Positions 23,816 through 33,785 of a stretch of 64,000 bases of DNA are shown here, piece by piece. The notes below the pieces were generated by a model. That model was not told the origin of the DNA and did no database searches. It saw only the letters and a program-made list of their open reading frames with translations. The position numbers and the translations under genes are program-made. The stretch's first letter is position 1. Each line of letters starts with the position of its first letter. The stretch is from Rhynchosporium graminicola (taxonomy: Eukaryota > Ascomycota > Leotiomycetes > Helotiales > Ploettnerulaceae), in NCBI GenBank assembly GCA_900074885.1, contig FJUW01000030.1:310001-374000 (forward strand), read 5' to 3'.

Positions 23816-25407
23816 ATGGTCAACAAAACCAACTACCAGCTCAACATGGCTGGCCCTTCGAAATACTATCTAAGTCCTTACCCTCCTTTACGAAACGACT
23901 ATGGTAACCAAGCCAACGTCCTGGGTCAATCTCACCACTCAGAGAATGGCCTAAACGATACTGTCTCAAGCTACAATTCATCAAACCGTTCCCCAGGAAT
24001 GTTGCATCCCGCACCTGGACTAGGAAATACTTCCTTTAGGAGTTACCATAGTACGGGTCATCGTATGGAGCCTTAACGACGCCCAAATCCTCCAGGCAAT
24101 GCCATGCATGGAGGTAGTTACATTAACAACCATCCTAGCCCTATTTCAGGTCATGGCATGAACCGAGCTGAGGACTTAACATCTATCCACACGCTTATGC
24201 TTATGCGGTCTATCCAGGCAATAACATGCACGGTAGCTTTATGAGCCAGCCTATTCCAACTCACAGCAATGTTACCAACATATCTCTTGAATTTGGCATA
24301 TTTTCTGGTCCCGCTGCTAACAATTCTACGTCCGGGGCTCACAGCTTTCCTAGCCACAGTCCTCCGGCTCCAGAAATCGTCGCACCCGAATTTCAGGGCG
24401 TGCATAACACTTCGGGAACAATGATTAGCTTCTCGCATGCTTCGGCGCCCAGCCAAGGCAATAACGGATTTTCACCTACCATGTCAATCTGGCACCCGGC
24501 TCCATAGCAAGGCGTGGCTCCAAATACTTTCGGTCCTTTGTGTGGACAAGCAGGCGCGATCACTTCCGAGCCACAAGGCCAGCCCGAAGATAACCCTAAT
24601 CCGAGGATTGTTCACCCTAGGCGAGCGAGGGCAGGAGCACCCACTGTAGCGGACCGGGAGGCGAGGGATCAACTCGATCCTCGGAGAAGGGTACTCCGGG
24701 AGGAGAAGAAAAGGAGGACGATCGAGAGGAAAAAGGAAATTAACGATGTTTGGAATGCGCTTTCTAAAAAAGAGCAGCAGAGGATCCTGTCCAAGGAAAA
24801 TAAATTGGGGAAGGCCAAGAAGGCAGCAATGGAAGAAGAAGCAGTCGCAGAGATGGTTCAAGGCGCTCCTGCATTACCTGGAATCGCTCGAGCCTTTTCA
24901 GCGCCTCCGCCTGCTCAGCAAGCATACGCTCTTGATAAGCCTCTTGTGCCAAATTCTGGAGCACCCCAACTCCTCGAGGATGACTTGGGACCTGACGAAG
25001 CGGCTGTCATCCACGATCAGAACATCGCATATGGAGGCATGGTCGATGGCTTGGGATTTTTCCAACAGGCCAAGTTCCCTGATGACAAAAACGAGGATAG
25101 GGACATAATTGATCCCTGGGCGCCTGTTTCCGAGGAATCTGAATTGGATTGGCGAGATTTGGGAGACGTTAGGGACAACATACCATATGAACCAATCGCC
25201 GGACAACTTTGCCATTCCGAAGAACTTAAGGTACCATCTCTTTCATCAAGCATAAGCACTGCTGGGAGTTTCGAGCAATTTGGAGATGCAGAACGGATGC
25301 GGTCGGACAGTCCCGGGACTCGATTTGACTGGAGGACTCTGATTGACTGGGCAGGGGGACTCCCGCCCATGAGTGATGCTGAGTCGAAACATGGTTCCGA
25401 GCCATAG
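23816..25407 (+). pseudogene. Decayed gene for an unrecognised Asn/Ser/Pro-rich protein with basic helical segment
   Basis: Coherent protein-like sequence continues from an ATG at 23816 to 25407 but is broken three times. There is a TAA at 24074-24076, a change from frame 2 to frame 1 between about 24160 and 24185, and a TAG at 24505-24507. Sequence on both sides of each lesion is of the same type: PGNAMHGG before the frame change is echoed by PGNNMHGS after it. TAA followed by CGA and TAG followed by CAA are one C-to-T step from CAA and CAG, the CpA-to-TpA change typical of RIP. The last 297 codons (from 24514) are open and contain a basic, probably helical segment (LREEKKRRTIERKKEIN) and an acidic C-terminal half, so a truncated protein could still be made. 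Unannotated short introns could in principle remove the first stop, but no convincing donor/acceptor pair does so. Confidence 0.6.
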
Positions 25408-25867
25408 GCAATGGTAAATCACACATGTACCACAACAGCTCGAATTGGAAGTTCTAACAAATCCGCAGGCAATCGATCATTCGTTCCGAGCTCTTTTGTG
25501 CTTGATGCTGGATATGAGAGTTTAGTTATTGGAAAAATGAAAAGGGAAAAAGGATTGTATTTTTTAGGTGTCATCCTTCTTGTCAGAGCGATCAGAATGT
25601 GGAAATCTCTGAGGTATCTCATAACATACAGTTGGAGTTTTTGTATAACGCATCAAGGTTGAGGACTGCTCTGTGAGGAGATGTGTTTTCCCTTGTTACG
25701 TTTGTAACTTGTTCTGGATTGACTAAGTCATTGGGATGATTCATTACTTGCATGATACAAAATTGTCTTTACCAACTCTCAAAGCCGTCAATTCATCTCA
25801 ACCAAGCTCCATAGACCCAGCCATAGGAAGACACAACGCCCCCAACATTCTCGTATCCATTTCTTGC
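25408..25867. other. Intergenic between convergent genes
   Basis: About 460 bp lie between the end of the decayed gene and the 3' end of the minus-strand phosphatase-like gene. An 83-codon frame at 25411-25662 overlaps it without support. Nothing else is seen. Confidence 0.5.
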
Positions 25868-26638
25868 TCATTCCTCGGCCTCATACATCCAGTTCTCGCT
25901 TTTCGCCTTCTCCATCACTTCCTTGAGCCCCTTATCCTTCACGATCCTTCTCAGAATCTCCTTCCCAACACTCCCCTCAAATACTTCCCCCTCTCCGATA
26001 AAATCTTGAACTTGCTCCATCAACTTTTCCGCAGGTGAGATATCGGATATCTTCTCTTTGAGTAGGAAGAAGGCGTCGACGATGTTGATACCAAGCATTA
26101 TGCATATGTAGGCGAGCACGGCGATGGCGGCGCGGTTGAGGCCGTGTTGGCTGTAGATCAGGATGTTGGTCTCGGCTACAGGAGAGACGTCGAAAGGCTG
26201 GGATGGGGCAGAAAGGCTATGGTCAGTCCTCTGTACGGAGCTGGACTGATTGAGCAGTGACCTGGACTCTGGCTCGGCTGCTATCGAGCTTTGAGGAATG
26301 CTCGGAAGGGCATTCTTCATCACGCCAATGATATGAGCGAGGCTCATTAAGATGTCTTTATCGGGGTCGATCGAGATTGTCCAGTGGTTTTTAATTCCCC
26401 TGTGGTTAGGCCGAATGACTGGTAGTCGGTTGCAGACGTTCAAGGTATATATGATATTGTCTGGTATCTCTAATGGCCAAGATGACATGAAGACGTGTGG
26501 CATGACTTCGTGCATTTTCCATGGCGCATCATAAGGTTTCCATGGCTCGATCGAATACTTGACCCTCTTTGGCGAAAAGCTGCTAGGAATATTTGAGCTA
26601 GAGGGACTTGACGTAAGGATGGTAGGGAATTCAGACAT
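25868..26638 (-). CDS. STYX-like pseudophosphatase (catalytic Cys replaced by Ser)
   Basis: Single-exon protein of 256 residues with a DSP-like core. The segment MPHVFMSSWPLEIPDNIIYTLNV at residues about 46-68 corresponds to the family start. SIDPDKDILMSLAHIIGVM is at about 89-107. The P-loop region ILIYSQHGLNRAAIAVLAY is at 159-177, followed by FFLLKEKISDISPAEKLMEQV. In the P-loop the nucleophile position is Ser163, while the arginine (Arg169) is kept; loss of the Cys is the arrangement known from STYX-type pseudophosphatases, which bind phosphoproteins without hydrolysing them. About 45 Ser/Gln-rich residues (about 112-157) separate the core halves. Binding without catalysis is inference from the family. 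It is a distant paralogue of the plus-strand gene at 10991-11731. Confidence 0.75.
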   Translation of the reverse strand: MSEFPTILTSSPSSSNIPSSFSPKRVKYSIEPWKPYDAPWKMHEVMPHVFMSSWPLEIPDNIIYTLNVCNRLPVIRPNHRGIKNHWTISIDPDKDILMSLAHIIGVMKNALPSIPQSSIAAEPESRSLLNQSSSVQRTDHSLSAPSQPFDVSPVAETNILIYSQHGLNRAAIAVLAYICIMLGINIVDAFFLLKEKISDISPAEKLMEQVQDFIGEGEVFEGSVGKEILRRIVKDKGLKEVMEKAKSENWMYEAEE

Positions 26639-28328
26639 GTTGCTGAGATATGGAGGTTGGTATTAAGGGTTTTGAGATACTTCGAAGATGATACGCGAGA
26701 TTTGTTGCAGATAATTTGCAGATGTAAGAATTATCTCGAGAAGAAAGAAAGACAGATTGAGATTTCCGCTTATAAGTTGTTTTGTCTATTATGTCTGCCT
26801 TGTTTTCGAATAGGGCTAAGAAAGGGAATAAATATTCAAGGTTATTTTAGCGAGATTTTCGCGGGGGTGTCTTGTCCTAAGGTGCAGAATTTCGAGGTAG
26901 ATGGAACGAGGTAGTGGATGAAGCGAGAATTAGGCTCAAGGCGAACGATGAAGTTAGCCTGATATAAAAAATCATAGAGAGAAGTTTTATTTTAATTTGA
27001 GTAAGTGCTATATTTATATCTTTGAGTAAGTGCTTATTAATGTCTATTGACTTGAAAGTATAATGAACAGAATCTCATGATAAAGACCGGAGTCCTACTA
27101 TGTATTAGTAAGTAAAAAAATCCTTAGACTGTCTTGATTTCCGTCTATCTATCTAACAATCACAGCAATCTATTCTGTCCCCCAGTTAGCCCTTCTGTTT
27201 TCCACTGTAGAGAGGTGGATAGTGAGAGTAGAAACTGGACTATCCGGCCCCTCGCACTGATTTATCCAACACAGTATTAGTAGATAGAAGCTTCCGCTAC
27301 ATTAGTCACTTTAGACTGATGACGCTCATTTCGACGCTGGCATATACATCCTCGGCTATAAGAACCCGTCTGGTTTAGTATAAGCTCGCAAACTAATTTC
27401 AAGTTCACAAAATTATCACAAGATATTGATAGAAGTAATTTTAAACGTATATAACCATTTGATGCCTTTTTCTGAGTGGATAGATTGAACGACGACTATC
27501 CCAAAATGCTTTGTAGAAGACGGATCTGCCTGAACTCCTTCAGACCGAAACTACGCACACAGCTTTCGCGCTTTGATAAGCTCCTAGCATTGCCTGAGTA
27601 AGGGGACCTACATCCAAAAAATATGAAACAGGAGCATATGCAGACGTAATGAAAGGACGTGACGTCAGATCCAAATCTTTTCTCGATGTCTGCCCAGACC
27701 TGATTAAACATATGACTATCTATAATCCTAGTGGAGGTTTGACTCCTATATACTTCTTTCTCAGCGATATTTCCTTCCTAAGTATTAGCAAACTTAGACA
27801 GATTCTATTGGCATCTAGGAGCAAATAGAAACATAAGAAGAATTTTGACCTATCATTGTATAGTCGACGAGTCATCATAAATCATCAAAAATTATATATT
27901 ATACTACGAAAGTAAAGCATCCTCAACTCTCAACTGTGATGCTGCCGACTGCCAAGCGAATGTCTGGTGTTGTTGCGACGGATCCGGATTAGAATGCACG
28001 CCTCACGCGCATTGACAAATGATCATGTGACCAAGGTTTGAGGTTGACGTCGAGGCCACGACTTTGAAACATTCCTGGAAATGTTTTCTTTTTATCACCC
28101 ACCTAAAAAAACATCTCGCTGTCGAAAACGACGATAGAACATTTACTTCACTGCCTCAATATCTTCGAAAACGGACCGAGGCTTACCTTCCCAAAATATC
28201 AAATAGAGTAGATCAACTTTCTACCCTGCACGATTGAGATTACACTCCACGTCACGAAGCTTATTCAAAAATTACAAAAATGGGTGGAGGGCCAGAATGG
28301 AGGCACCTGAGAAAATGCAGCCGCGACG
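26639..28328. other. AT-rich intergenic region
   Basis: About 1.7 kb. The stretch 26940-27960 is strongly AT-rich with stops in all frames and a few short TCTA-type runs. I see no gene, terminal repeat or RNA gene. The last 250 bp should hold the promoter of the esterase gene. Confidence 0.45.
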
Positions 28329-29405
28329 ATGCCCGTATGTCAGAGACGAGCAATCGTATATGGGATCTCCATCTTCGTTTCAACGTTACTAATTTGGAAA
28401 GTCCTAGCCGGAGGAAGCTCGCAGCCCAAAGTTGGACCGAAATACATCTTCTCCTTGTCCGTAGGCTCGTGCTCGACCAACAACAGCTTTCACATGTGCT
28501 GATTGCCCCTACAGTGGTGATTCCTACACCTCGACAAACTTCGACATCAATGGAGAACAGCCCAGCTCCAAGAAACCTTTCGGGAATTATGACATAGGAA
28601 ACCATCAAACAAGCGCGCAAGGTCCTGTCTGGATTCAATTGTTGGCGACGAAACACCTGGATTCCAGGCCGGTGCCGACCTATAATTTCGCAGTAGGCGG
28701 TGCTTCGATACCAGACAACTACACATATCAAGTGGAGAAACAGTATCAGCCGAAGTATTCGGAGAATAAGTTCTGGCATGAGTCGAATACGCTGTTTACA
28801 TCTTGGATTGGGATTAACGACGTCAGTGAAGCTGTAAGTATTTACCAATGCGATCTCCACCCCATCACCAACGATCGACCCGCACTGACTGCTTTTGCTG
28901 TGTAGTGGTGGAAAAAGAACACTCCACTTATATTGGACAGGCTTGACATGTACACCAAGCTACTCGAACAGCTATGGGATACGGGAGCTCGAAACTTCTT
29001 CATCGTGAACATCCCACCGCTAGAGAGGAGTCCTTACATTCAAGATGGCGATGAGACTTCAATTGCACATTACGCTTCGGTGATCAAAGTCTTCAATGAC
29101 AATTTACCGAAGCACGTTGCTGCTTTCCAGGATAAGCATCCAAATGTGAGTTGCGCCTATACCTTGGAGAGTGCGAAAAATCACTCGGGACTGACAAGTT
29201 AAAGGGAATGGTCATGATGTATGATGCGCACAAGTTCTTCACGAGAATACTGGATAACCCAAAGGAGTATGGATTCAAGGATAATTCTAGTGAGGGTGAA
29301 GAGGGGTGCATGTGGGCGGATGGCTTCCACATTCGCACTGGGTTTGACGATCTTATTGCGAAGGACATGGCAAAGGCCATTGCTGACTTCCCCTTCATTG
29401 TATGA
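28329..29405 (+). CDS. Secreted or membrane-anchored SGNH/GDSL-family esterase (CE16-like)
   Basis: Four exons, 28329-28456, 28515-28833, 28906-29145 and 29205-29405, give 295 residues. Splice sites are GT-AG, and joining them restores the family motifs exactly. The N-terminus MPVCQRRAIVYGIS and the hydrophobic stretch to about residue 26 form a signal peptide or anchor. Block I is FSFGDSYTSTNFD (nucleophile Ser46), block II is NFAVGGAS, block III is WIGINDV (Asn144), and block V is WADGFHI (Asp268, His271). This fits the SGNH hydrolase family that includes fungal carbohydrate acetylesterases of the CE16 type. The preferred substrate cannot be read from sequence. A stop codon lies in frame just upstream of the chosen ATG, so this start is the only one available for this frame. 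Confidence 0.9.
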
Positions 29406-30198
29406 CCTATGCCTTGCCTTGTACTATACATGTTTTATCAAAGCAGCGTGGAGATAATGAAAGTGTGTAACGATACTGAGCGTCACTCGGTACGAACTCG
29501 TCTCGCAAAGAAAACCTCGTCAGCCAAAGTATATATCCCCTATTTCGTCTCGCTCCCCCCTTCTTGAAGCCGATGCGGCGGGATTGTTATAGACATTGGT
29601 TTTGGAGAAAGAGCTGTTACATACAAGTTGGCAGCTTCTGCCTCAATCTTTCCGGGAGGCGACATCGACTAGATATCTGCAAGGTGTGTATGTGTCTGTC
29701 CGTATGTATCTTATTTTTTTGTTTTTTGCTGGAGCTCATCAGAAGATACAAGTCCCAGAAAAACATTAAACAGACCTAGACTGGAACTGTTACCGAGGAG
29801 ATGGCCAGCGAAGTAGCAAGAACGAGGGTTTTCTTGAAGCATCATGTTGATAGGCTATCTATCTAGCAGCAGTCAGTGGGAAAGTGTTATGGTACATCTC
29901 GGATATAAATTTTAGTGCGAAGAAGAAACACAGACAGACCAATTTACAATTTTGAATGTATGGTTTCGAATGAGAATCGTTTTTCTTGAGCTTGAGATTT
30001 GGAGCATGGCATCACAAGTCGATCGATATTGTTAGTAGTTACTCGAGTTCTGGGCAAGTTGCATACGTATTTATTCAATTTATTGAAAGTGTTTATATTG
30101 GGTTTCAGTCTGGATTGCCGCCTGTGCAAAAGAGGATATAAGAAAATTGTCAGGCGCAACTTTGGGTGCTCTTCACTTTCGACTTCGATTAAGCTGAC
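29406..30198. other. Intergenic between convergent genes
   Basis: 3' flanks of the esterase gene (+) and of the first PPxY-family gene (-). Open frames of about 70 codons are present on both strands without support. Nothing else is seen. Confidence 0.5.
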
Positions 30199-31158
30199 CT
30201 AGCCTCGTTCGCGATAGAGTCTATTGAAGACATCAGCGATGAAGGCATCGGTTCCACCTGCTCGTCGAAAAGTTATAGCAAATCTGCAATGTCGGACATG
30301 GTCTTCCGATCGAGATTCAGGTCTGCGAACTCGCTCGCCACCATAGTAATGATTAGCTGGGGTTGGGAATGCTCTCTCGCCGAGGAGGTCCTCTCGATCG
30401 TCATCAGCCATCTTTTCGGCTTGCAGGACAGACTCACCTGAAATGATGTACAGCGAAATTGCTACCCAACGCCCTTCTGATCTTAGCCAAGACTCCCACT
30501 CAGCAGTTGTTGTTTGGTAGGGAGGCGAGATGAGTTGAGGAGGACGAGGGCCGAACGCAAGCTCGAAAGGAATATCCGCCATTCCAATTGCGAGATATCC
30601 AGGGAGAGCTTCTACCTGGTGCAGTGTCGAGATCCGATTACGTCGCTCGGCAGAAGCCATCCAGGTTTGCCAATCTGGATAGACGTAAGCCCGCTGTTGT
30701 CGCCTAGCGAGGTAAATCTCGAATTGTGCATCGACGGCGACCTCGGCAGCTTGCTGATGATTGACATCATCTCGGGGATATGTATCTGACATGTAGATGT
30801 CGACGTCGCTTTCTCGTTCCCGGGATGAAAGCCAGTCCGCCCAGTATTGTCGATCTGAATTAATATGGCGACCTAGAGAATATGGAGGGGATCTGTCTGC
30901 AGTATGGCCAGGGACTAAAGAGCAGGCCGACGTGCCAGGAATTGAGCCATCGAATTGATACTCAGGAGGAGGAAGATGCGGGCTGAGAGAAATATTTGGA
31001 AGAGTTCGGGGTGTATCCTCCTGATTGTTAGGAAGGGGTACCCCGCCGTCAGAAGAATTATCACTTGAAGATGATTCAGCGATGCTGTTTGATCGAATGG
31101 TCTGAGCGGCGGATTGCCCATAAGACCCGAAACAGGTAGGTGATTGTTGTAATGACAT
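30199..31158 (-). CDS. Tandem PPxY-family protein 1 (unrecognised family)
   Basis: I do not recognise this family; it is one of three tandem paralogues on the minus strand. From the ATG at 31158 it has 319 residues; an upstream in-frame ATG at 31260 would add 34. I prefer 31158 because it places the PPxY motif (PPEY, residues 64-67) where the paralogues have it. Residues 1-100 are Ser/Pro-rich. The rest is charged and Trp-rich, with WLSSRERE, YPDWQTWMASAERRNR, IPFELAFGPRP, EWESWLRSEGRWVAI, ADDDREDLL and the C-terminal RRPESRSEDHVRH followed by FNRLYRERG. All of these have counterparts in the next gene. No signal peptide or membrane segment is seen. PPxY motifs bind WW domains, so an adaptor or substrate of a Nedd4/Rsp5-type ligase is possible but unproven. 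Confidence 0.75.
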   Translation of the reverse strand: MSLQQSPTCFGSYGQSAAQTIRSNSIAESSSSDNSSDGGVPLPNNQEDTPRTLPNISLSPHLPPPEYQFDGSIPGTSACSLVPGHTADRSPPYSLGRHINSDRQYWADWLSSRERESDVDIYMSDTYPRDDVNHQQAAEVAVDAQFEIYLARRQQRAYVYPDWQTWMASAERRNRISTLHQVEALPGYLAIGMADIPFELAFGPRPPQLISPPYQTTTAEWESWLRSEGRWVAISLYIISGESVLQAEKMADDDREDLLGERAFPTPANHYYGGERVRRPESRSEDHVRHCRFAITFRRAGGTDAFIADVFNRLYRERG

Positions 31159-32275
31159 TGCTTCTTGAAGTAACAGATTATCTGTTGGTTGCAATATGTT
31201 CCGGAGAATGATTCTATGCCCAAAAGATTCCAAGCCCACGATCATTAATAGCCTGGTCAATTAGACTGTTCAGCTCAGTACAATGATTTCTTTCTGTAAC
31301 CGTTTTCTTTGTTCGTAATTGGTTCTCCAAAGGCTTCTTTGTCTCGTAAAATCTTTCTTTCTTAGGCACGGCGTCCATACTACCAACTCGAACAAACACA
31401 ATGCTTTGTGTTAATTACCCTTACATTTGTCCTAGTTCAATCTGAACAGTACACGAGGAGTGACTTGTAGTTGGACAACATAGAAGCTTCATAATGTGTG
31501 CTAAATTCGTACGAGATTTTCCAAACTAAAATGATTGGTTGGGTCAACGCTTATCATTAGACGTCTCTTACTTTTCGGTAGCTCATAGATTATTTTCTTT
31601 TAATAAAGTTGCGAGAATTTGAATTTTGGTGTTGGACTCTCCACAAAGGATTAATTTCATTTTTTTATACGTCACAAGGAATCTGCCTACGCATCTAAAG
31701 TCAAGTTCGATGGAATTCGCCAATCTTGGACTCGAAGTTGTGAACGACAATGATATCCAAGGTTAAAGTAAGGAAAAAGGCAGGCCTTCTCGCACATGCT
31801 GAGCTGACATGATTTTGAAAGAGCTTGGTATCTATCAATTGGGATAGTATGATATTCTGAGGATTATCTAGGGCTGGTCCGAGGCTGGGGAAGTCTTGGG
31901 GAAAGAAGCAAACTAATCAGGTAAGTAAATTCATCAATGTTAACACGACTTCAAAGTAGTACATTACAATTGTTATATAATACCAAAAGGGACCAAAGAT
32001 ATGAATTTTCTCGAGATCGAGAAGCCTCGACTAAGGTAGTCGTTGGTAACTGATCACCATCTATCATCCTCGGAGAAATTCGCGTATAAAGATTGAGGAG
32101 AGTCTAGTTGAGCATAAGAGAACAAAGTGTCATGTTCTTCTGTTACAGTAAAAATATCACTCACATCGGCTGAATCACATTCGAACGGAGATGGAAAGTC
32201 TGTGTCAATTTAAGTAGGCTTTACTCTAAGATGGCTAGTATAACTACGTTTCCAGGAAAAGCACTCGAAAATTTA
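31159..32275. other. AT-rich spacer between PPxY-family genes 1 and 2
   Basis: About 1.1 kb without supported coding sequence. It presumably holds the promoter of gene 1, read leftwards, and the 3' flank of gene 2. A 61-codon minus frame at 31214-31399 could be leader sequence of gene 1. Confidence 0.45.
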
Positions 32276-33289
32276 CTAGTCTCTCATGTAGAATAAACGG
32301 AAAATAGCTTCAATGTTGTGAGCAGAAAATCCCGCTGTAGCGAATGCGTCCCGATAAGACTGATGGCGAATATGATCTTCACTTCCCGGCTCAGGTCGTG
32401 GAACCGGCGCTCTCACTTGCAGTTGAGGCATAGAAAAATAGTACGGACGACGACCGATCAAATCCTCCATGTCTTCATCAACGATATCCTGGGCTTTCTG
32501 TGGGGTATTTCCATCAAGAACTTGCATCCAAATGGAGACCCAGCGGTCCTCTGACTCAATCCACCGATCCCATTCGTCGACAGAGATCGGTAGAGGAGGA
32601 GCTGCAGGCGGTGTATCAGCTGGTCGAGGCCCAAACGCGAACGTGAAAGGCTCGTCTGTTCTCAGGTGAGTTGCTTCCAGTGGCTCGTCATATTCTCTGA
32701 GATTTCGGCGGAAATTGTTGTGACGGCGAACTGAAGCGAGCCACTCTGGCCAGTTGCGGTAGGCAGAGTAGAGGACTTGCTCTTGGTACCTTAGTCGGAT
32801 CAGTCCGTTCTCATACCAGTTATCCACTGCGACTTCAGTCGCGCGACGACGGTCTTCGATGTTAGTTTGAGGGACACTATTGTCCATACGTCTTTCTATC
32901 ATGTTCCTGCGTAAAGGCCCTGTGAACCATCGTGTCATTATAGCACGGTCATTGTTCGCTTGTATATCATGAGGATAGGGTGGTCTTTCGTCAGAAGTAT
33001 AATCTGGAAGACTCGAGGAATGTGAGTTTGGCGATCCCCCCGTTGGAGAGTCAGGTAGCTCGTTGTAGATGGGTGGTGGGGAAGAAGTCTGGATAAGTTG
33101 AGAGTTCGCTGCATCGCTGATAATACGTATAGCTGATTCCCGAGCATTCGTAGCTTGGTCGAAATTGTTCCGAGAATTGGAACCTTCGCCTTCATTGCTG
33201 CTGGCACCATTAGCTTCAAGCATCCATGGAAGAGTTTCCGCAGAGATCCTACCCGCACTGAAGCGTCCTCGTCGCCGGTGAGGCTGCAT
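32276..33289 (-). CDS. Tandem PPxY-family protein 2 (unrecognised family)
   Basis: Single-exon protein of 337 residues starting MQPHRRRGRFSAG. It has a disordered Ser/Asn-rich N-terminus, PPxY motif PPIY at residues 72-75, and then RPPYPHD. The charged Trp-rich region includes TRWFTGPLRR, RRATEVAVDNWYENGL, YRNWPEWLASVRRHN, EPFTFAFGPRP, EWDRWIESEDRWVSI, DEDMEDLIGRRP and the C-terminal PRPEPGSEDHIRH. The segment RRATEVAVD matches QQAAEVAVD of gene 1, and FAFGPRP matches LAFGPRP, so homology to gene 1 is clear over most of the length. The short basic start (HRRRGR) could be a nuclear or nucleic-acid-binding patch, but this is speculative. No introns are needed. Confidence 0.8.
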   Translation of the reverse strand: MQPHRRRGRFSAGRISAETLPWMLEANGASSNEGEGSNSRNNFDQATNARESAIRIISDAANSQLIQTSSPPPIYNELPDSPTGGSPNSHSSSLPDYTSDERPPYPHDIQANNDRAIMTRWFTGPLRRNMIERRMDNSVPQTNIEDRRRATEVAVDNWYENGLIRLRYQEQVLYSAYRNWPEWLASVRRHNNFRRNLREYDEPLEATHLRTDEPFTFAFGPRPADTPPAAPPLPISVDEWDRWIESEDRWVSIWMQVLDGNTPQKAQDIVDEDMEDLIGRRPYYFSMPQLQVRAPVPRPEPGSEDHIRHQSYRDAFATAGFSAHNIEAIFRLFYMRD

Positions 33290-33785
33290 TGTTTCTAGGA
33301 AAGGGAGATTGGGTAAGACCTATCAAACTTCTCAAGTGATTTTCGAAGCTAGAACTCTCTGCAGAATAAAGTCTCACGGCAGAGGGGTATCTGAAGAATA
33401 TATATAACTATACAATACACTGTATATTCCACAATTTGCATTGTACTGCGGCCCTGAACAGTATTACATCTGTTCGCTACAGGGACTGTTTAACTTGACA
33501 AAGTCATTACAGTTCATTTTTTGGCCGAACAATAAATCAGTGGGACTGTTCCAGATTTAGCTTACTGACCATCATTTAATACAATTTGATGTCAAAGTTG
33601 TTTCCCATGAAAAATAGTCAAATTTGGGGCACGGATCATATCAAAAAGCGAAATAGTAAAGTTTATTAGTGTCAAATGGTTTGTATTGCTAGAAATAAAG
33701 TCCAAGCAATGGGCGGCGCGAATGAAAACACCTACATACCATAAGATGAATCTGCGAGTAATGAAAGATAGAAGAGAAAGTTCCC
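33290..33785. other. Spacer between PPxY-family genes 2 and 3
   Basis: About 500 bp, AT-rich, with no supported gene. It contains the promoter side of gene 2 and the 3' flank of gene 3. Confidence 0.5.
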
